NCBI GenBank assembly: GCA_018524345.1
Contig: JADQAZ010000002.1
Location: 992,001 to 1,056,000 of the forward strand
Reading direction: 5' to 3'
DNA length: 64,000 nucleotides
Source: Harenicola maris
GTDB taxonomy: Bacteria; Pseudomonadota; Alphaproteobacteria; Rhodobacterales; Rhodobacteraceae
Of this stretch, positions 7,419-15,402 are shown piece after piece (position 1 is the stretch's first letter; each line of letters starts with the position of its first letter). A program made the position numbers and the translations under genes. The notes below the pieces were generated by a model. The model ran no database searches and was not told where the DNA came from. It worked only from the letters and a program-made list of their open reading frames with translations.

Positions 7419-8692
7419 GCGCTTTGCCGCTCCATCAGGCGGGCAATGCGGGCGGCGCTGGCAAAACCGTCCTCATGGAAGCCGTGCCGCGTATAGGCCC
7501 CCGCAAACCATGTGTTGTTCTGCCCCTGCATCTGCATCAGCTGCTTTTGCGCCGCCAATGCCTTGGCATCAAACACCGGATGGCGAAAGCTTGTCTGGTC
7601 ATAGGTCAGATGCTCGGGCACCTCCCGCGCGGGGTTGAGGGACACAAACAAGGGGTCTTGCTCGGGGATATTCTGCAACCGGTTCATCCAGTAGGTCACC
7701 CCGATGGCGGGCTCGGGGCGGCGCGTGTCCGTCTTGTACACCCAGCTGGACCAAACCGCGCGCCGCTTTGGCATCTGGCTGATGTCGCGGTGCAAAACCA
7801 TCTCGTTGTCCTGAAACCGCATGGCCGACAGGGCAGCGCTTTCCTGCACCGTCGGGCGCGAGAGCAGCCGCAGCGCCTGATCCGAATGGCAGGCAAAAAT
7901 CACCTGATCAAAGGGCGCATGGGGGCCAGCGGCGCTTTGCACCGTGCTTTGCAGGCCAGTGCGCTCAACGCTTTGCACCGGCGTCCCCGTATGGATCGCA
8001 ACCCCTTGCCCACGCAGGTGATGCTCCAGCCGCCGCACATATTCCACAGAGCCGCCATCCACCGTCCACCACTGATGCTGGCCCGTGGCGCTCAGCAAGG
8101 CGTGGTTGCGGAAAAACTGCACCAACGCCCGCGCCGGAAACCCGCGAATTTCCGAAGGCGGCGTGGACCAGATCGCCCCCGAAATCGGCGTCAGGTAAAA
8201 CCGCTGGAACCAACGCCCGAGCCCAAGGTCATCCATCAACTCGCCAATGGTCGCGCTGTCGTCCGTGGCAAGGCTCTCTGCCTTCTCGTTAAACCGCAAA
8301 ATATCCCGCACCATCCGCAGGAAAGCAGGCCGCATCAGGTTGCGGCGCTGGGCGGTCAGGGCCTTCAGGTTGCGCAGCCCGTATTCGATCTGCCCGTCAT
8401 TGATAGAGGCGCCAAAGCTCATGTCGCTCTTCGACACGGGCACATCCAGCTCTTGGAACATCCGCGTCATATGCGGGTAATTGGCATAGTTGAACACGAT
8501 AAATCCGGTATCCACCGGCTGGTTGCCCTGCAGGCCCGCCATCACCGTGCGCGCATGACCGCCCAGCTTTGGCGCGGCCTCGAACAGGGTCACCGCATGA
8601 TGCGGCGCCAAGAGGTAAGCAGCCGCAAGGCCGGATATCCCGCCGCCGATAACAGCGATGCGTTGGGTCTGGATCGGGCGGGCATCAAACAA
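7415..8692 (-). CDS. FAD-dependent oxidoreductase (flavin amine oxidase/desaturase-like)
   Basis: A flavoprotein with an N-terminal dinucleotide-binding motif IAVIGGGISGLAAAYLL followed by the acidic end of strand 2 (VTLFEAAPKLGGHA). The family includes phytoene-desaturase-like and cyclopropane-associated oxidoreductases. I choose the TTG at 8692, giving 425 residues: it has GGAG eight bases before it and lies downstream of the predicted promoter at 8720-8749. An ATG at 8719 and a TTG at 8734 are in frame but lie at or upstream of the expected transcription start. First gene of the five-gene lipid-modification operon divergent from rpoE. Confidence 0.85.
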   Translation of the reverse strand: MFDARPIQTQRIAVIGGGISGLAAAYLLAPHHAVTLFEAAPKLGGHARTVMAGLQGNQPVDTGFIVFNYANYPHMTRMFQELDVPVSKSDMSFGASINDGQIEYGLRNLKALTAQRRNLMRPAFLRMVRDILRFNEKAESLATDDSATIGELMDDLGLGRWFQRFYLTPISGAIWSTPPSEIRGFPARALVQFFRNHALLSATGQHQWWTVDGGSVEYVRRLEHHLRGQGVAIHTGTPVQSVERTGLQSTVQSAAGPHAPFDQVIFACHSDQALRLLSRPTVQESAALSAMRFQDNEMVLHRDISQMPKRRAVWSSWVYKTDTRRPEPAIGVTYWMNRLQNIPEQDPLFVSLNPAREVPEHLTYDQTSFRHPVFDAKALAAQKQLMQMQGQNNTWFAGAYTRHGFHEDGFASAARIARLMERQSA

Positions 8693-8719
8693 GGTATCTA
8701 CTCCAATGGGTCTTTCCAT

Positions 8720-8749
8720 CGGATACGAGCGCAAAACTCTTCCGGATCA
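8720..8749 (-). promoter_or_regulatory. Predicted RpoE-type (ECF) promoter of the lipid-modification operon
   Basis: Read on the minus strand: -35 TGATCC (8749-8744), an 18-base spacer, and -10 TATCCG (8725-8720). TGATCC is the -35 element I associate with RpoE-dependent promoters in Rhodobacter. The same arrangement occurs divergently at 8753-8782, which supports both. Predicted transcription start is near 8713. Confidence 0.6.
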
Positions 8750-8752
8750 AAA

Positions 8753-8782
8753 TGATCCAGGTTCCCACAGGGCACGTATCTG
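8753..8782 (+). promoter_or_regulatory. Predicted RpoE-type (ECF) promoter of rpoE-chrR
   Basis: -35 TGATCC at 8753-8758, an 18-base spacer and -10 TATCTG at 8777-8782. The two -35 elements of the divergent promoters are separated by only three bases (8750-8752). Predicted transcription start near 8789 puts the ATG at 8787 out of reach and leaves the GTG at 8862 as the first usable start. Positive autoregulation by RpoE is inferred. Confidence 0.6.
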
Positions 8783-8861
8783 AATTATGTTGTATGCGAA
8801 CACAGATATAGACACTGTCGACCGGCCCCCGATCCCGGGGCCGCGAAAGGGCAAGGCACAG

Positions 8862-9419
8862 GTGACGAAGGCCTCTCAAGACCTATCCCAGCAAACAACA
8901 TGGATGCTGGCCGTGCGCGACGCCCGCGACCAGGCCGCCTTTGCCGCGCTGTTTGATTATTTCGCCCCGCGGCTCAAGGGCTTCATCATTCGCTCCGGCG
9001 CAGGGGCAGGGCAGGCCGAAGAGATCGTGCAAGAGGTCATGCTGACCGTCTGGCGCAAATCGGACCAGTTCGATCCTGCCCGCGCACAGGTCTCCGCATG
9101 GGTTTACCAGATCGCCCGCAACAAGCAGATCGACGTGTTCCGCAAGGAACAACGCCCCCTGCCAGAGGCCCTGACCCAAGACCCCGAGGCGGACCCCGAC
9201 GCCAGCCAGATCATCGCGCTGGAACAGGAGGCCGGAAAACTCAGACAGGCCCTCGCCTTGCTCAAACCCGACCAACGCAGCGTCATCGAACAGGCCTATC
9301 TGGGGGAACTCTCCCATCAGGAAATAAGCACCCAAACCGGCCTGCCCCTCGGCACAATCAAATCCCGCATCCGACTGGCTCTTGAAAAACTCCGTCACGA
9401 GTTAAAGGAAATCCGTTAG
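8862..9419 (+). CDS. rpoE: RNA polymerase ECF sigma factor RpoE (singlet-oxygen/ECF11 type)
   Basis: Sigma-70 family extracytoplasmic-function factor, 185 residues from the GTG at 8862. Region 2 (AAFAALFDYFAPRLKGF to SAWVYQIARNKQIDVFRK) recognises the -10 element and region 4 (HQEISTQTGLPLGTIKSRIR) the -35 element. The GTG start gives MTKASQDLSQQTTWM, the right length for Rhodobacter RpoE; an in-frame ATG at 8787 lies upstream of the predicted transcript start. An AAGG precedes the GTG. The next gene is its ChrR-type anti-sigma factor, one base away, and the pair is divergent from a fatty-acid-modification operon, the same arrangement as in R. sphaeroides where RpoE answers singlet oxygen. 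Confidence 0.93.
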   Translation: MTKASQDLSQQTTWMLAVRDARDQAAFAALFDYFAPRLKGFIIRSGAGAGQAEEIVQEVMLTVWRKSDQFDPARAQVSAWVYQIARNKQIDVFRKEQRPLPEALTQDPEADPDASQIIALEQEAGKLRQALALLKPDQRSVIEQAYLGELSHQEISTQTGLPLGTIKSRIRLALEKLRHELKEIR

Positions 9420-9420
9420 A

Positions 9421-10056
9421 ATGACCGCCATCACCCACCATATCCCCGACCCGCTTCTGGCGGCCTATGCCGCCGGCAACCTGCCCGCGCCCTATGCGCT
9501 GGTCGTGGCCACCCATATCTCCATGTGTCTGGAATGCCGCGCCGCGTTTGACGCCCATCAGGCCGCAGGCGGCGTCGTGCTGGAAAACATCGATCAGGAA
9601 CCGCTTTCTAGCGACCTGAAATCCAGCACCCTCGCCCTACTGGACAGGCCCGCCCCGGCAAAACCCACCTATAAACGCTCCGGTGTCTTCCCCGGCCCGG
9701 TGATGGAGGTGTTGAAAGGCAAGCCGCCGAAATGGAAATCCCTCGGCCTCGGCGTGCGCCAAAGCATCCTCTCCAGCGGCCCCGCAGGCTCCGCAAGGCT
9801 GCTCTACATCCCGCCGGGGCAGGCCGTCCCGGATCACAGCCATAACGGGCTGGAACTCACTCTGGTGCTTCAGGGAAGCTTTAGCGACAGCGAGGGCCGC
9901 TTCGGCGTCGGAGACCTCGAAGTCGCCGATCAGGACGTCGAACACACCCCCACAGCCGACGAAGGCGCGCCCTGCATCTGCATCGCCGCCACCGACGCCC
10001 CCCTGCGCTTCAACTCCTTCGTCCCGCGCATGCTACAACCCCTGTTCCGCATCTGA
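9421..10056 (+). CDS. chrR: ChrR family zinc-binding anti-sigma factor with cupin domain
   Basis: A 211-residue cytoplasmic anti-sigma factor that holds RpoE inactive. The zinc anti-sigma motif is complete: H6 (or H7), then H32-x3-C36-x2-C39 within HISMCLEC. The C-terminal cupin (about 105-195) keeps the likely metal ligands H139, H141, E145 and H175 within VPDHSHNGLELTLVLQG and EHTP. In R. sphaeroides ChrR the N-terminal domain binds the sigma factor and the cupin is needed for the singlet-oxygen response. Cotranscribed with rpoE, whose stop codon ends one base before this ATG. Confidence 0.93.
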   Translation: MTAITHHIPDPLLAAYAAGNLPAPYALVVATHISMCLECRAAFDAHQAAGGVVLENIDQEPLSSDLKSSTLALLDRPAPAKPTYKRSGVFPGPVMEVLKGKPPKWKSLGLGVRQSILSSGPAGSARLLYIPPGQAVPDHSHNGLELTLVLQGSFSDSEGRFGVGDLEVADQDVEHTPTADEGAPCICIAATDAPLRFNSFVPRMLQPLFRI

Positions 10057-10077
10057 CCCGCGGCGGGGGCGCTGCCC

Positions 10078-10977
10078 TCAGGCGGCGTCGGTGCACAGCG
10101 CCGCATCCCCCGCCAAATGGTCAATCAACGCCCGAACCCGCGTCGTCAGGCGCCGGTTCTGCGGGAAAAGCGCGGCCACCACATAGGGCGCAACGCGGTT
10201 GCGGGGGAAAAGCTCGACCAGATCACCCGATTTCAAAGCCTCTGACACCGTATAGGCCGGGCAGCGCGCGATCGCAGCCCCCGCTGCGGCAAGGCGCGCT
10301 GACCCCGCGGGCGCATTCATCCGAAACCGCCCGTTGACCTGCACCGCCTCTTCCTGCCCATCAACGGCAAACCGCCAAACCGTCGGCTCCGTCATGTTTC
10401 CGTCAAGGATGCACTCATGCGCAGAGAGATCGCTCGGGCGTTCGGGCCTTCCGACGCGTTGCAGGTATTCGGGCGAGGCGCAGACAACCAAGGGCATGCG
10501 CCCCAACTGCCGCAGTTTAAGGGAGCTGTCGCGCAGGGGCCCGATCCGAATGGCCAGATCAATCCCCTCCTCGACAATCGACACCCTGCGGTCGGAAAAC
10601 CGCAGGTCCAGCTCCACATGCGGATGTTTCTCGGCAAACCGCGCGAGCGAGGGCGCCAGCCGCACAGAGCCAAACCCTGTGGGCGCAGAAATATGGATCG
10701 CCCCGCGCAGTGACGCCTGCTCATTGCGCACCCGCTCCTCAAGCTCGTCGAACCCCTCCAGCAGCGGCGCACAAAGCGACAGGTATGTGGCCCCCGCATC
10801 GGTCAGGGAGACACTGCGCGTGGTGCGGTTCAGCAATTGCACACCAAGGGCCCCCTCCAGATCGGCCACATATTTGCTCACCAAACGCGCCGACCGCCCC
10901 ATGCGCTGTGCAGCGATGGTGAAAGAGGCATTCTGCGCAACAAGGGCAAAGGCCCGCATGCGGTCGATCTTATCCAT
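10078..10977 (-). CDS. LysR family transcriptional regulator
   Basis: A 299-residue regulator with an N-terminal winged helix-turn-helix (residues 1-60, including FTIAAQRMGRSARLVSKYVA) and a C-terminal periplasmic-binding-like effector domain starting near 90 (GAIHISAPTGFGSVRLAPSL). The SARLVSKYV segment is the recognition helix of the CrgA/DsdC-like LysR subgroup that usually begins MDKIDRMRAF. It is convergent with chrR and divergent from a glutathione S-transferase gene, its most likely target. A short dyad GCCCT-TTT-AGGGC at 10986-10998 lies directly before its start codon. Confidence 0.92.
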   Translation of the reverse strand: MDKIDRMRAFALVAQNASFTIAAQRMGRSARLVSKYVADLEGALGVQLLNRTTRSVSLTDAGATYLSLCAPLLEGFDELEERVRNEQASLRGAIHISAPTGFGSVRLAPSLARFAEKHPHVELDLRFSDRRVSIVEEGIDLAIRIGPLRDSSLKLRQLGRMPLVVCASPEYLQRVGRPERPSDLSAHECILDGNMTEPTVWRFAVDGQEEAVQVNGRFRMNAPAGSARLAAAGAAIARCPAYTVSEALKSGDLVELFPRNRVAPYVVAALFPQNRRLTTRVRALIDHLAGDAALCTDAA

Positions 10978-11085
10978 GGTATTGCGCCCTTTTAGGGCCT
11001 AAACTTGCACCCAAAGTGGCGATTATCACCGAAACGCGCAAGGGCTATTCCTGTTCTCACATCTGCAAACCGATTGGAGCCCCCC

Positions 11086-11709
11086 ATGTCAAAAACCGTT
11101 CGTATTCACCATTTCGCCAAATCCGGCAATGCCCATCGGGCCTTGGTTTTCGCCAAACTCGCCGGAATCCCCCATGAGGCGGTGCCCGTTGATCTGGCAT
11201 CGGGCGCGCATAAATCCCCCGAATTCCTTGCCATGAACCCCAACGGACAGGTCCCCGTCCTCGAGGACGGCGCGGTGGTGGTCTCGGATTCCAATGCCAT
11301 CCTTGTCTATCTGGCGCGGGTCTATGCCCCGGACTGGATCCCAAGCGATCCGGCTGACGAGGCCGCGGTGCAGCGCTGGTTGACGCTGGCCGCAGGCGAG
11401 ATCGCCTTCGGCTCCTGCGCCGCCCGCCTGATCACCGTCTTCAGCGCCCCTCTGGACGCAGAATTCGCCGATGCCACGGCCGCCAAGGCCATGCAGAAAC
11501 TGGAACGGGGCCTAGAGGGCCGCGATTGGCTGGTCGGTGATCGCCCCACGATCGCAGATGTCGCAACCTATTCCTACACAGCCCACGCCCCAGAGGGGAA
11601 TGTCTCGCTCGCCCCCTATCCAAACGTGCGGGCCTGGCTGGCGCGCTTCGAGGGCCTGCCAGGGTTCGTGCCAATGCCCGCCACCGCCGTCGGCCTCTTG
11701 GCGGGGTAG
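11086..11709 (+). CDS. Glutathione S-transferase family protein
   Basis: A 207-residue GST: thioredoxin-fold N-terminal domain (residues 1-78) with the cis-proline motif NPNGQVPVLEDG and the glutathione-binding DSNAI, then an all-helical C-terminal domain with the conserved GDRPTIADVATYSY (N-capping/hydrophobic staple motif). The ATG at 11086 is chosen over an in-frame start at 11005 because TTGGAG precedes it and the fold starts directly after. Expected role is conjugation or reduction with glutathione in the cytoplasm. Followed after 10 bases by a flavin oxidoreductase, so both may be controlled by the divergent LysR regulator. Confidence 0.92.
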   Translation: MSKTVRIHHFAKSGNAHRALVFAKLAGIPHEAVPVDLASGAHKSPEFLAMNPNGQVPVLEDGAVVVSDSNAILVYLARVYAPDWIPSDPADEAAVQRWLTLAAGEIAFGSCAARLITVFSAPLDAEFADATAAKAMQKLERGLEGRDWLVGDRPTIADVATYSYTAHAPEGNVSLAPYPNVRAWLARFEGLPGFVPMPATAVGLLAG

Positions 11710-11719
11710 GGGGCAAACC

Positions 11720-13642
11720 ATGACCCGCATACACAAATCCCACGACGGAGAGTTACAGCTTCAGGCGCGCCGCAACACGCCCAAGGCGCTGATCGATGCG
11801 ATCCCGCAGTACATCAGCCGCGATATGCCGCAACAACACGCCGATTTCTTCGCGGGTCTGCCCTATCTGCCATTGGCCACGCTCGATGCACAGGGCCGCC
11901 CATGGGTCAGCCTTTTGGTCACAGCATCGCCGCTTGACCCCGCCCTCGGCATCACGCCGGGCGGCGGCAACACCTTGGATGTCCTCGCCCAAAGCAGCCC
12001 CCATGACCCGCTCGCCCGCGCCTTGGGCCAGATGCCCGTGGGCGCGGGGCTCTTTGCCGGTGTCGGGGTCGATTTCACCAACAGACGCCGCAACAAGATC
12101 GCCGGCTCCATCGAGAGCGCCGATGTAGACAGCACAGGCAAGCTCCGCCTCCGGCTGCGCTCTGACCAGCATCTCGGCAACTGCCCGAAATACATAACCC
12201 TGCGCGGGCTCTCACATACCCGCCGCAATGCCACGCGCGCCCATGACAGCTTTGCCACCGGCACAGAGCACCTCCCCCAAGACGCAAAGGCCGTGATCAA
12301 CCGCGCCAGCACCGTCTTTCTGGCCACCAAACACATCAACAGCGCCGACAGCGCACAAAGCGACATGGGCGTGAACCATCGCGGCGGCGCCCCCGGCTTT
12401 ACCCGCCTCTACGAGGGCAATCACGCGGGCAGGGCGGCGACTTATCTGGTCCTGCCCGACCATTCCGGCAACCGTTTCTACCAATCCTTGGGCAATATCG
12501 AGGCGGACCCCAAGGTCGGCCTCGTCTTTCCCGATTTCGAAACCGGCGATGTCCTCTATATCACCGGCGAGGCCGAAAACCTCATGGGGCAGGCGGCAGA
12601 GGCCCTCATGCCGCGCGTGAACCTGCTCACGCGGATCAGGGTGACGGGCGCGGTTTTCGTCAAACAGGGCCTCAACCTCGCACTCACCTCGGCGGAGCAG
12701 CTCTCCCCCTACAATCCCCCGCTCCGCTATCTGCGGCAGGAGCTTGCCCAGATGGGGCATGCCATCCCCGAGGAAGACGCGGCATCGGCGGTAACGGCGA
12801 CACTCCTGTCAACCCGAACCCTATCCCAGAGCATCCGAACCTTCCATTTCAAACTCTCCGCCCCGATCAGCCCCCCCTTGCCCGGCGGCTTTGGCGTCTT
12901 TGACTTCTCCGGCCTTCTGGACACCGGCTACAGCCATATGAACGAGGCAAACCCCCAACTGGTGAACGAGGATTACCTGCGCACTTGGACCCTCTCCAGC
13001 GCGCCCCCCTTCGACGCCGAAACCAACAGCTTCCGCCCAACGGACGAGGTCAGCATCACCGTCAAACGCAAACCCGGCGGCCTGATGTCCAATCTGCTGC
13101 ACGACAACGCGCATCGCCTCATCGCCCAGAAACTGCCCGTGGCTTTCAAAGGCACCGGCACGGGGTTCAGCTGTTTCTCCGGCCTTTCCACGGGCGGTCT
13201 GGAAACCCTCCCGCCCAAGATGCTCTGGATCGCGGGCGGCGTGGGCCTCACCCCCTTCATGTCGATGTGGAGCGGCCTTCTGTCTGCGGCGCAGGCCCGC
13301 CCGCAAAGCCTCCGCACCGATATTGTGCTTCTATATGCCGGGCGCGGCGATGACATCGACCTCCTCACCCATTTCGCGCCGCAGGGCGGGGCACTGCCCG
13401 AGGGGCTAAGCCTGCAAACCATGGCCTTCCAAAGCAGCGAACAGCCGCAAACACAGGGCACCCCCATGCCGGGGCTTCATAACCGGCGCATGCAGATCGC
13501 GGATTTCCAATCCCTCCCCGACCTGCACAGCCGCGAGGTTTACCTCTGCGGCCCTGACCCCCTGATGGATTGGAGCGAAGCCGCACTCACCGAGCTGGGC
13601 CTGCCCGAATCCCGCCTGCACCGCGAGGGGTTTGCCTTCTGA
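11720..13642 (+). CDS. Fused pyridoxamine-phosphate-oxidase-like / ferredoxin-NADP-reductase-like flavoprotein
   Basis: A 640-residue two-part enzyme. Residues about 45-330 are a PNPOx-like FMN-binding split barrel (FFAGLPYLPLATLDAQGRPW at its start). Residues about 355-640 form an FNR-like module: FAD-binding RTWTLSSAP and GGLMSNLL, then the NAD(P)-binding AGGVGLTPF and C-terminal YLCGPDPLMDW. There is no C-terminal 2Fe-2S ferredoxin domain; the protein stops right after the reductase fold. The ATG at 11720 follows a GTAGGGGG stretch. A soluble NAD(P)H-dependent electron transfer or detoxifying role is likely. The partner GST gene suggests xenobiotic or oxidative stress defence. Confidence 0.85.
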   Translation: MTRIHKSHDGELQLQARRNTPKALIDAIPQYISRDMPQQHADFFAGLPYLPLATLDAQGRPWVSLLVTASPLDPALGITPGGGNTLDVLAQSSPHDPLARALGQMPVGAGLFAGVGVDFTNRRRNKIAGSIESADVDSTGKLRLRLRSDQHLGNCPKYITLRGLSHTRRNATRAHDSFATGTEHLPQDAKAVINRASTVFLATKHINSADSAQSDMGVNHRGGAPGFTRLYEGNHAGRAATYLVLPDHSGNRFYQSLGNIEADPKVGLVFPDFETGDVLYITGEAENLMGQAAEALMPRVNLLTRIRVTGAVFVKQGLNLALTSAEQLSPYNPPLRYLRQELAQMGHAIPEEDAASAVTATLLSTRTLSQSIRTFHFKLSAPISPPLPGGFGVFDFSGLLDTGYSHMNEANPQLVNEDYLRTWTLSSAPPFDAETNSFRPTDEVSITVKRKPGGLMSNLLHDNAHRLIAQKLPVAFKGTGTGFSCFSGLSTGGLETLPPKMLWIAGGVGLTPFMSMWSGLLSAAQARPQSLRTDIVLLYAGRGDDIDLLTHFAPQGGALPEGLSLQTMAFQSSEQPQTQGTPMPGLHNRRMQIADFQSLPDLHSREVYLCGPDPLMDWSEAALTELGLPESRLHREGFAF

Positions 13643-13665
13643 ACCGCGCCGCCCCGAAACGCGGC

Positions 13666-15402
13666 CTAACCCCCCCTGCGCGCCACCCCCTCGGCCCCGC
13701 GGGGCAGGAAGTCATCAAGGAACTCCACGAACTTGGTGTCATAGCCCTGCGTCTGAGCGCTCAACTCGTCAAAGGGCACGAGGTCAGGGTGCAGCAGCCT
13801 GTCGTCATCGCGCTCCGGCGCAAAGCGCCAGCCGTCCAGCCAACGGTCCATCATCCAGCGGTCATGCTCCAGCCGCGACAGCTGATCGAGCACCTCGGCG
13901 TCTTGGCACAGGGCCTCACCCGCTTTCAAAACCGGCAGGCCCTGCGCCACCCCCAGATGCCCGCCAAGGTCAAACCCCGCAGAGGCCAGCTTGGCCGGGA
14001 TATGCTGGATCGCCCTGCGGTTCGAGGTCCGGAACCGCTCCGGCAGCTTGGCCCAAGGCGTCTGCGCGGGCCTGCCGGTCATGAATGTCTCATAGGCTTC
14101 GTGATGCGCCCGCGCCGCCGCATCGGGGGCAGGGGCCATCAACCCGCTGGCCTCCAACACCTGATCATAGGAGCCAAAGGGCACCAAACTGCGCGGCGCG
14201 ACAAAGGAGGCAGGCGCAACCTCGTTCATCCCCGCACTGTCCGCCGCCCGCAGGAAGATCGGCGCATGCAGCAAATCCTCCCGCCGCGCCATGGCCTCCA
14301 GCGCGAGGGCATGGGCAAGGGGCGCCCCCTGCGCAGAGGTCGCAATATAAACAGAGGTGACAGGCGCATCCTGCGTCCTGTGCCGCAGGGCTTCGATCGC
14401 AGGGGCATCAAACCTATCAATCCCCTCGCTGATAAAGCGCAGGTCCACATGATCCTCGATCCCCGGATGCCGCGCCAGAAAGGCCTTGCGCCGCGTCTCT
14501 GCCTCGGGGTCAATCACCGTAAACATGGGCCGGTCCAGAAAACTCACAAGGCTGGAATTCAGCAAATCCACCATCAAGGCGCTGCCCAGCCCGTCAAACC
14601 CGACGATCAGCGCATGAATGCGCTGCGCCCCCATGGCCTGCGCCTGCAAATAGGGCGGCCAAGCCGACAAAACCGCCCGCGCCATGGCCGCATCGGCGGA
14701 AATGCCCGTCAGCAAATCCCCCTCGGCGCGGCTCTGGCGGTCATGGGCGATCCGGTTGGTCAGCCACGGATCATCCAGCAGGGCAAAGACCGGCACATCG
14801 GGCAGGCTCTTGGCCAGATCCCGCGCGATCTCGGCGCAGGCCGCATCGCTGGCATCGGCCACAATCACCCGCTCCGCCCCGCTCAGGCTGGCGCGCAACA
14901 CCCGCGCGCCCCCATGCACCGCCGCAGGCAGCACCAGCACACCGCCCCGCGCGGCATAACTTTCCCCCGCATGCTGCGTCACCCGCTTGCCCGCCCGGGT
15001 CCAGCCCTCGCAGGCGGCCCGCAGCAGCTTGCTATCGCCAATCACCACCACATGCCCCCGCCGCAGCGCCGCCCGCAACCGGCTCAGCGGGCGATAAAAC
15101 AGCAAAAACGCCGCCCGCAAAACGGCGGCAAAGGCAATAAACGTCCCGCCCCAACGCGCCAGATATAGGCGCCAGTCATGCTCCCAGACGCCCGGCTGCT
15201 CGTATTCCCCCGCAAGGGTAAAGGCCTTGATCGCGCGGAACAGCGCCTCCTGCACTGCAAAGGGCGTGATCTCCGGATGCGCCCGCAGATAGGCGAGCCA
15301 GCCGCTGAATCCCGCCACAAGGGTCAGGCAGGCCAACAAGATGATAAAGGAGGCCCCGCTGCCCTGCCGAAGCGCGGCGACAAATCTACCGATCCATTTC
15401 AT
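13666..15402 (-). CDS. Membrane protein with TrkA-N-like Rossmann domains and C-terminal RyR domain
   Basis: A 578-residue protein. Two membrane helices lie near residues 17-40 (FIILLACLTLVAGFSGWLAY) and 80-105. A Rossmann segment starts near 115 (HVVVIGDSKLLRAACEGW), a second near 265 (ALIVGFDGLGSALMVDLL), as in TrkA-N potassium-channel regulatory domains. Near residues 500-550 is a ryanodine-receptor (RyR) repeat: LEHDRWMMDRWLDGWRF, then LLHPDLVPFDEL. The loop between the two helices has no TVGYG potassium selectivity filter. The ATG at 15402 overlaps the stop of the TIR gene by four bases. RyR domains in bacteria have been predicted to sense nucleotide-derived ligands in conflict systems; together with the TIR partner this looks like a two-component membrane effector/sensor. 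Mechanism is inferred. Confidence 0.8.
   Translation of the reverse strand: MKWIGRFVAALRQGSGASFIILLACLTLVAGFSGWLAYLRAHPEITPFAVQEALFRAIKAFTLAGEYEQPGVWEHDWRLYLARWGGTFIAFAAVLRAAFLLFYRPLSRLRAALRRGHVVVIGDSKLLRAACEGWTRAGKRVTQHAGESYAARGGVLVLPAAVHGGARVLRASLSGAERVIVADASDAACAEIARDLAKSLPDVPVFALLDDPWLTNRIAHDRQSRAEGDLLTGISADAAMARAVLSAWPPYLQAQAMGAQRIHALIVGFDGLGSALMVDLLNSSLVSFLDRPMFTVIDPEAETRRKAFLARHPGIEDHVDLRFISEGIDRFDAPAIEALRHRTQDAPVTSVYIATSAQGAPLAHALALEAMARREDLLHAPIFLRAADSAGMNEVAPASFVAPRSLVPFGSYDQVLEASGLMAPAPDAAARAHHEAYETFMTGRPAQTPWAKLPERFRTSNRRAIQHIPAKLASAGFDLGGHLGVAQGLPVLKAGEALCQDAEVLDQLSRLEHDRWMMDRWLDGWRFAPERDDDRLLHPDLVPFDELSAQTQGYDTKFVEFLDDFLPRGAEGVARRGG

Noticed and set aside
8787-8861. Upstream ATG extension of rpoE
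   Set aside because: It falls at or before the predicted transcription start and adds 25 residues absent from RpoE homologues.
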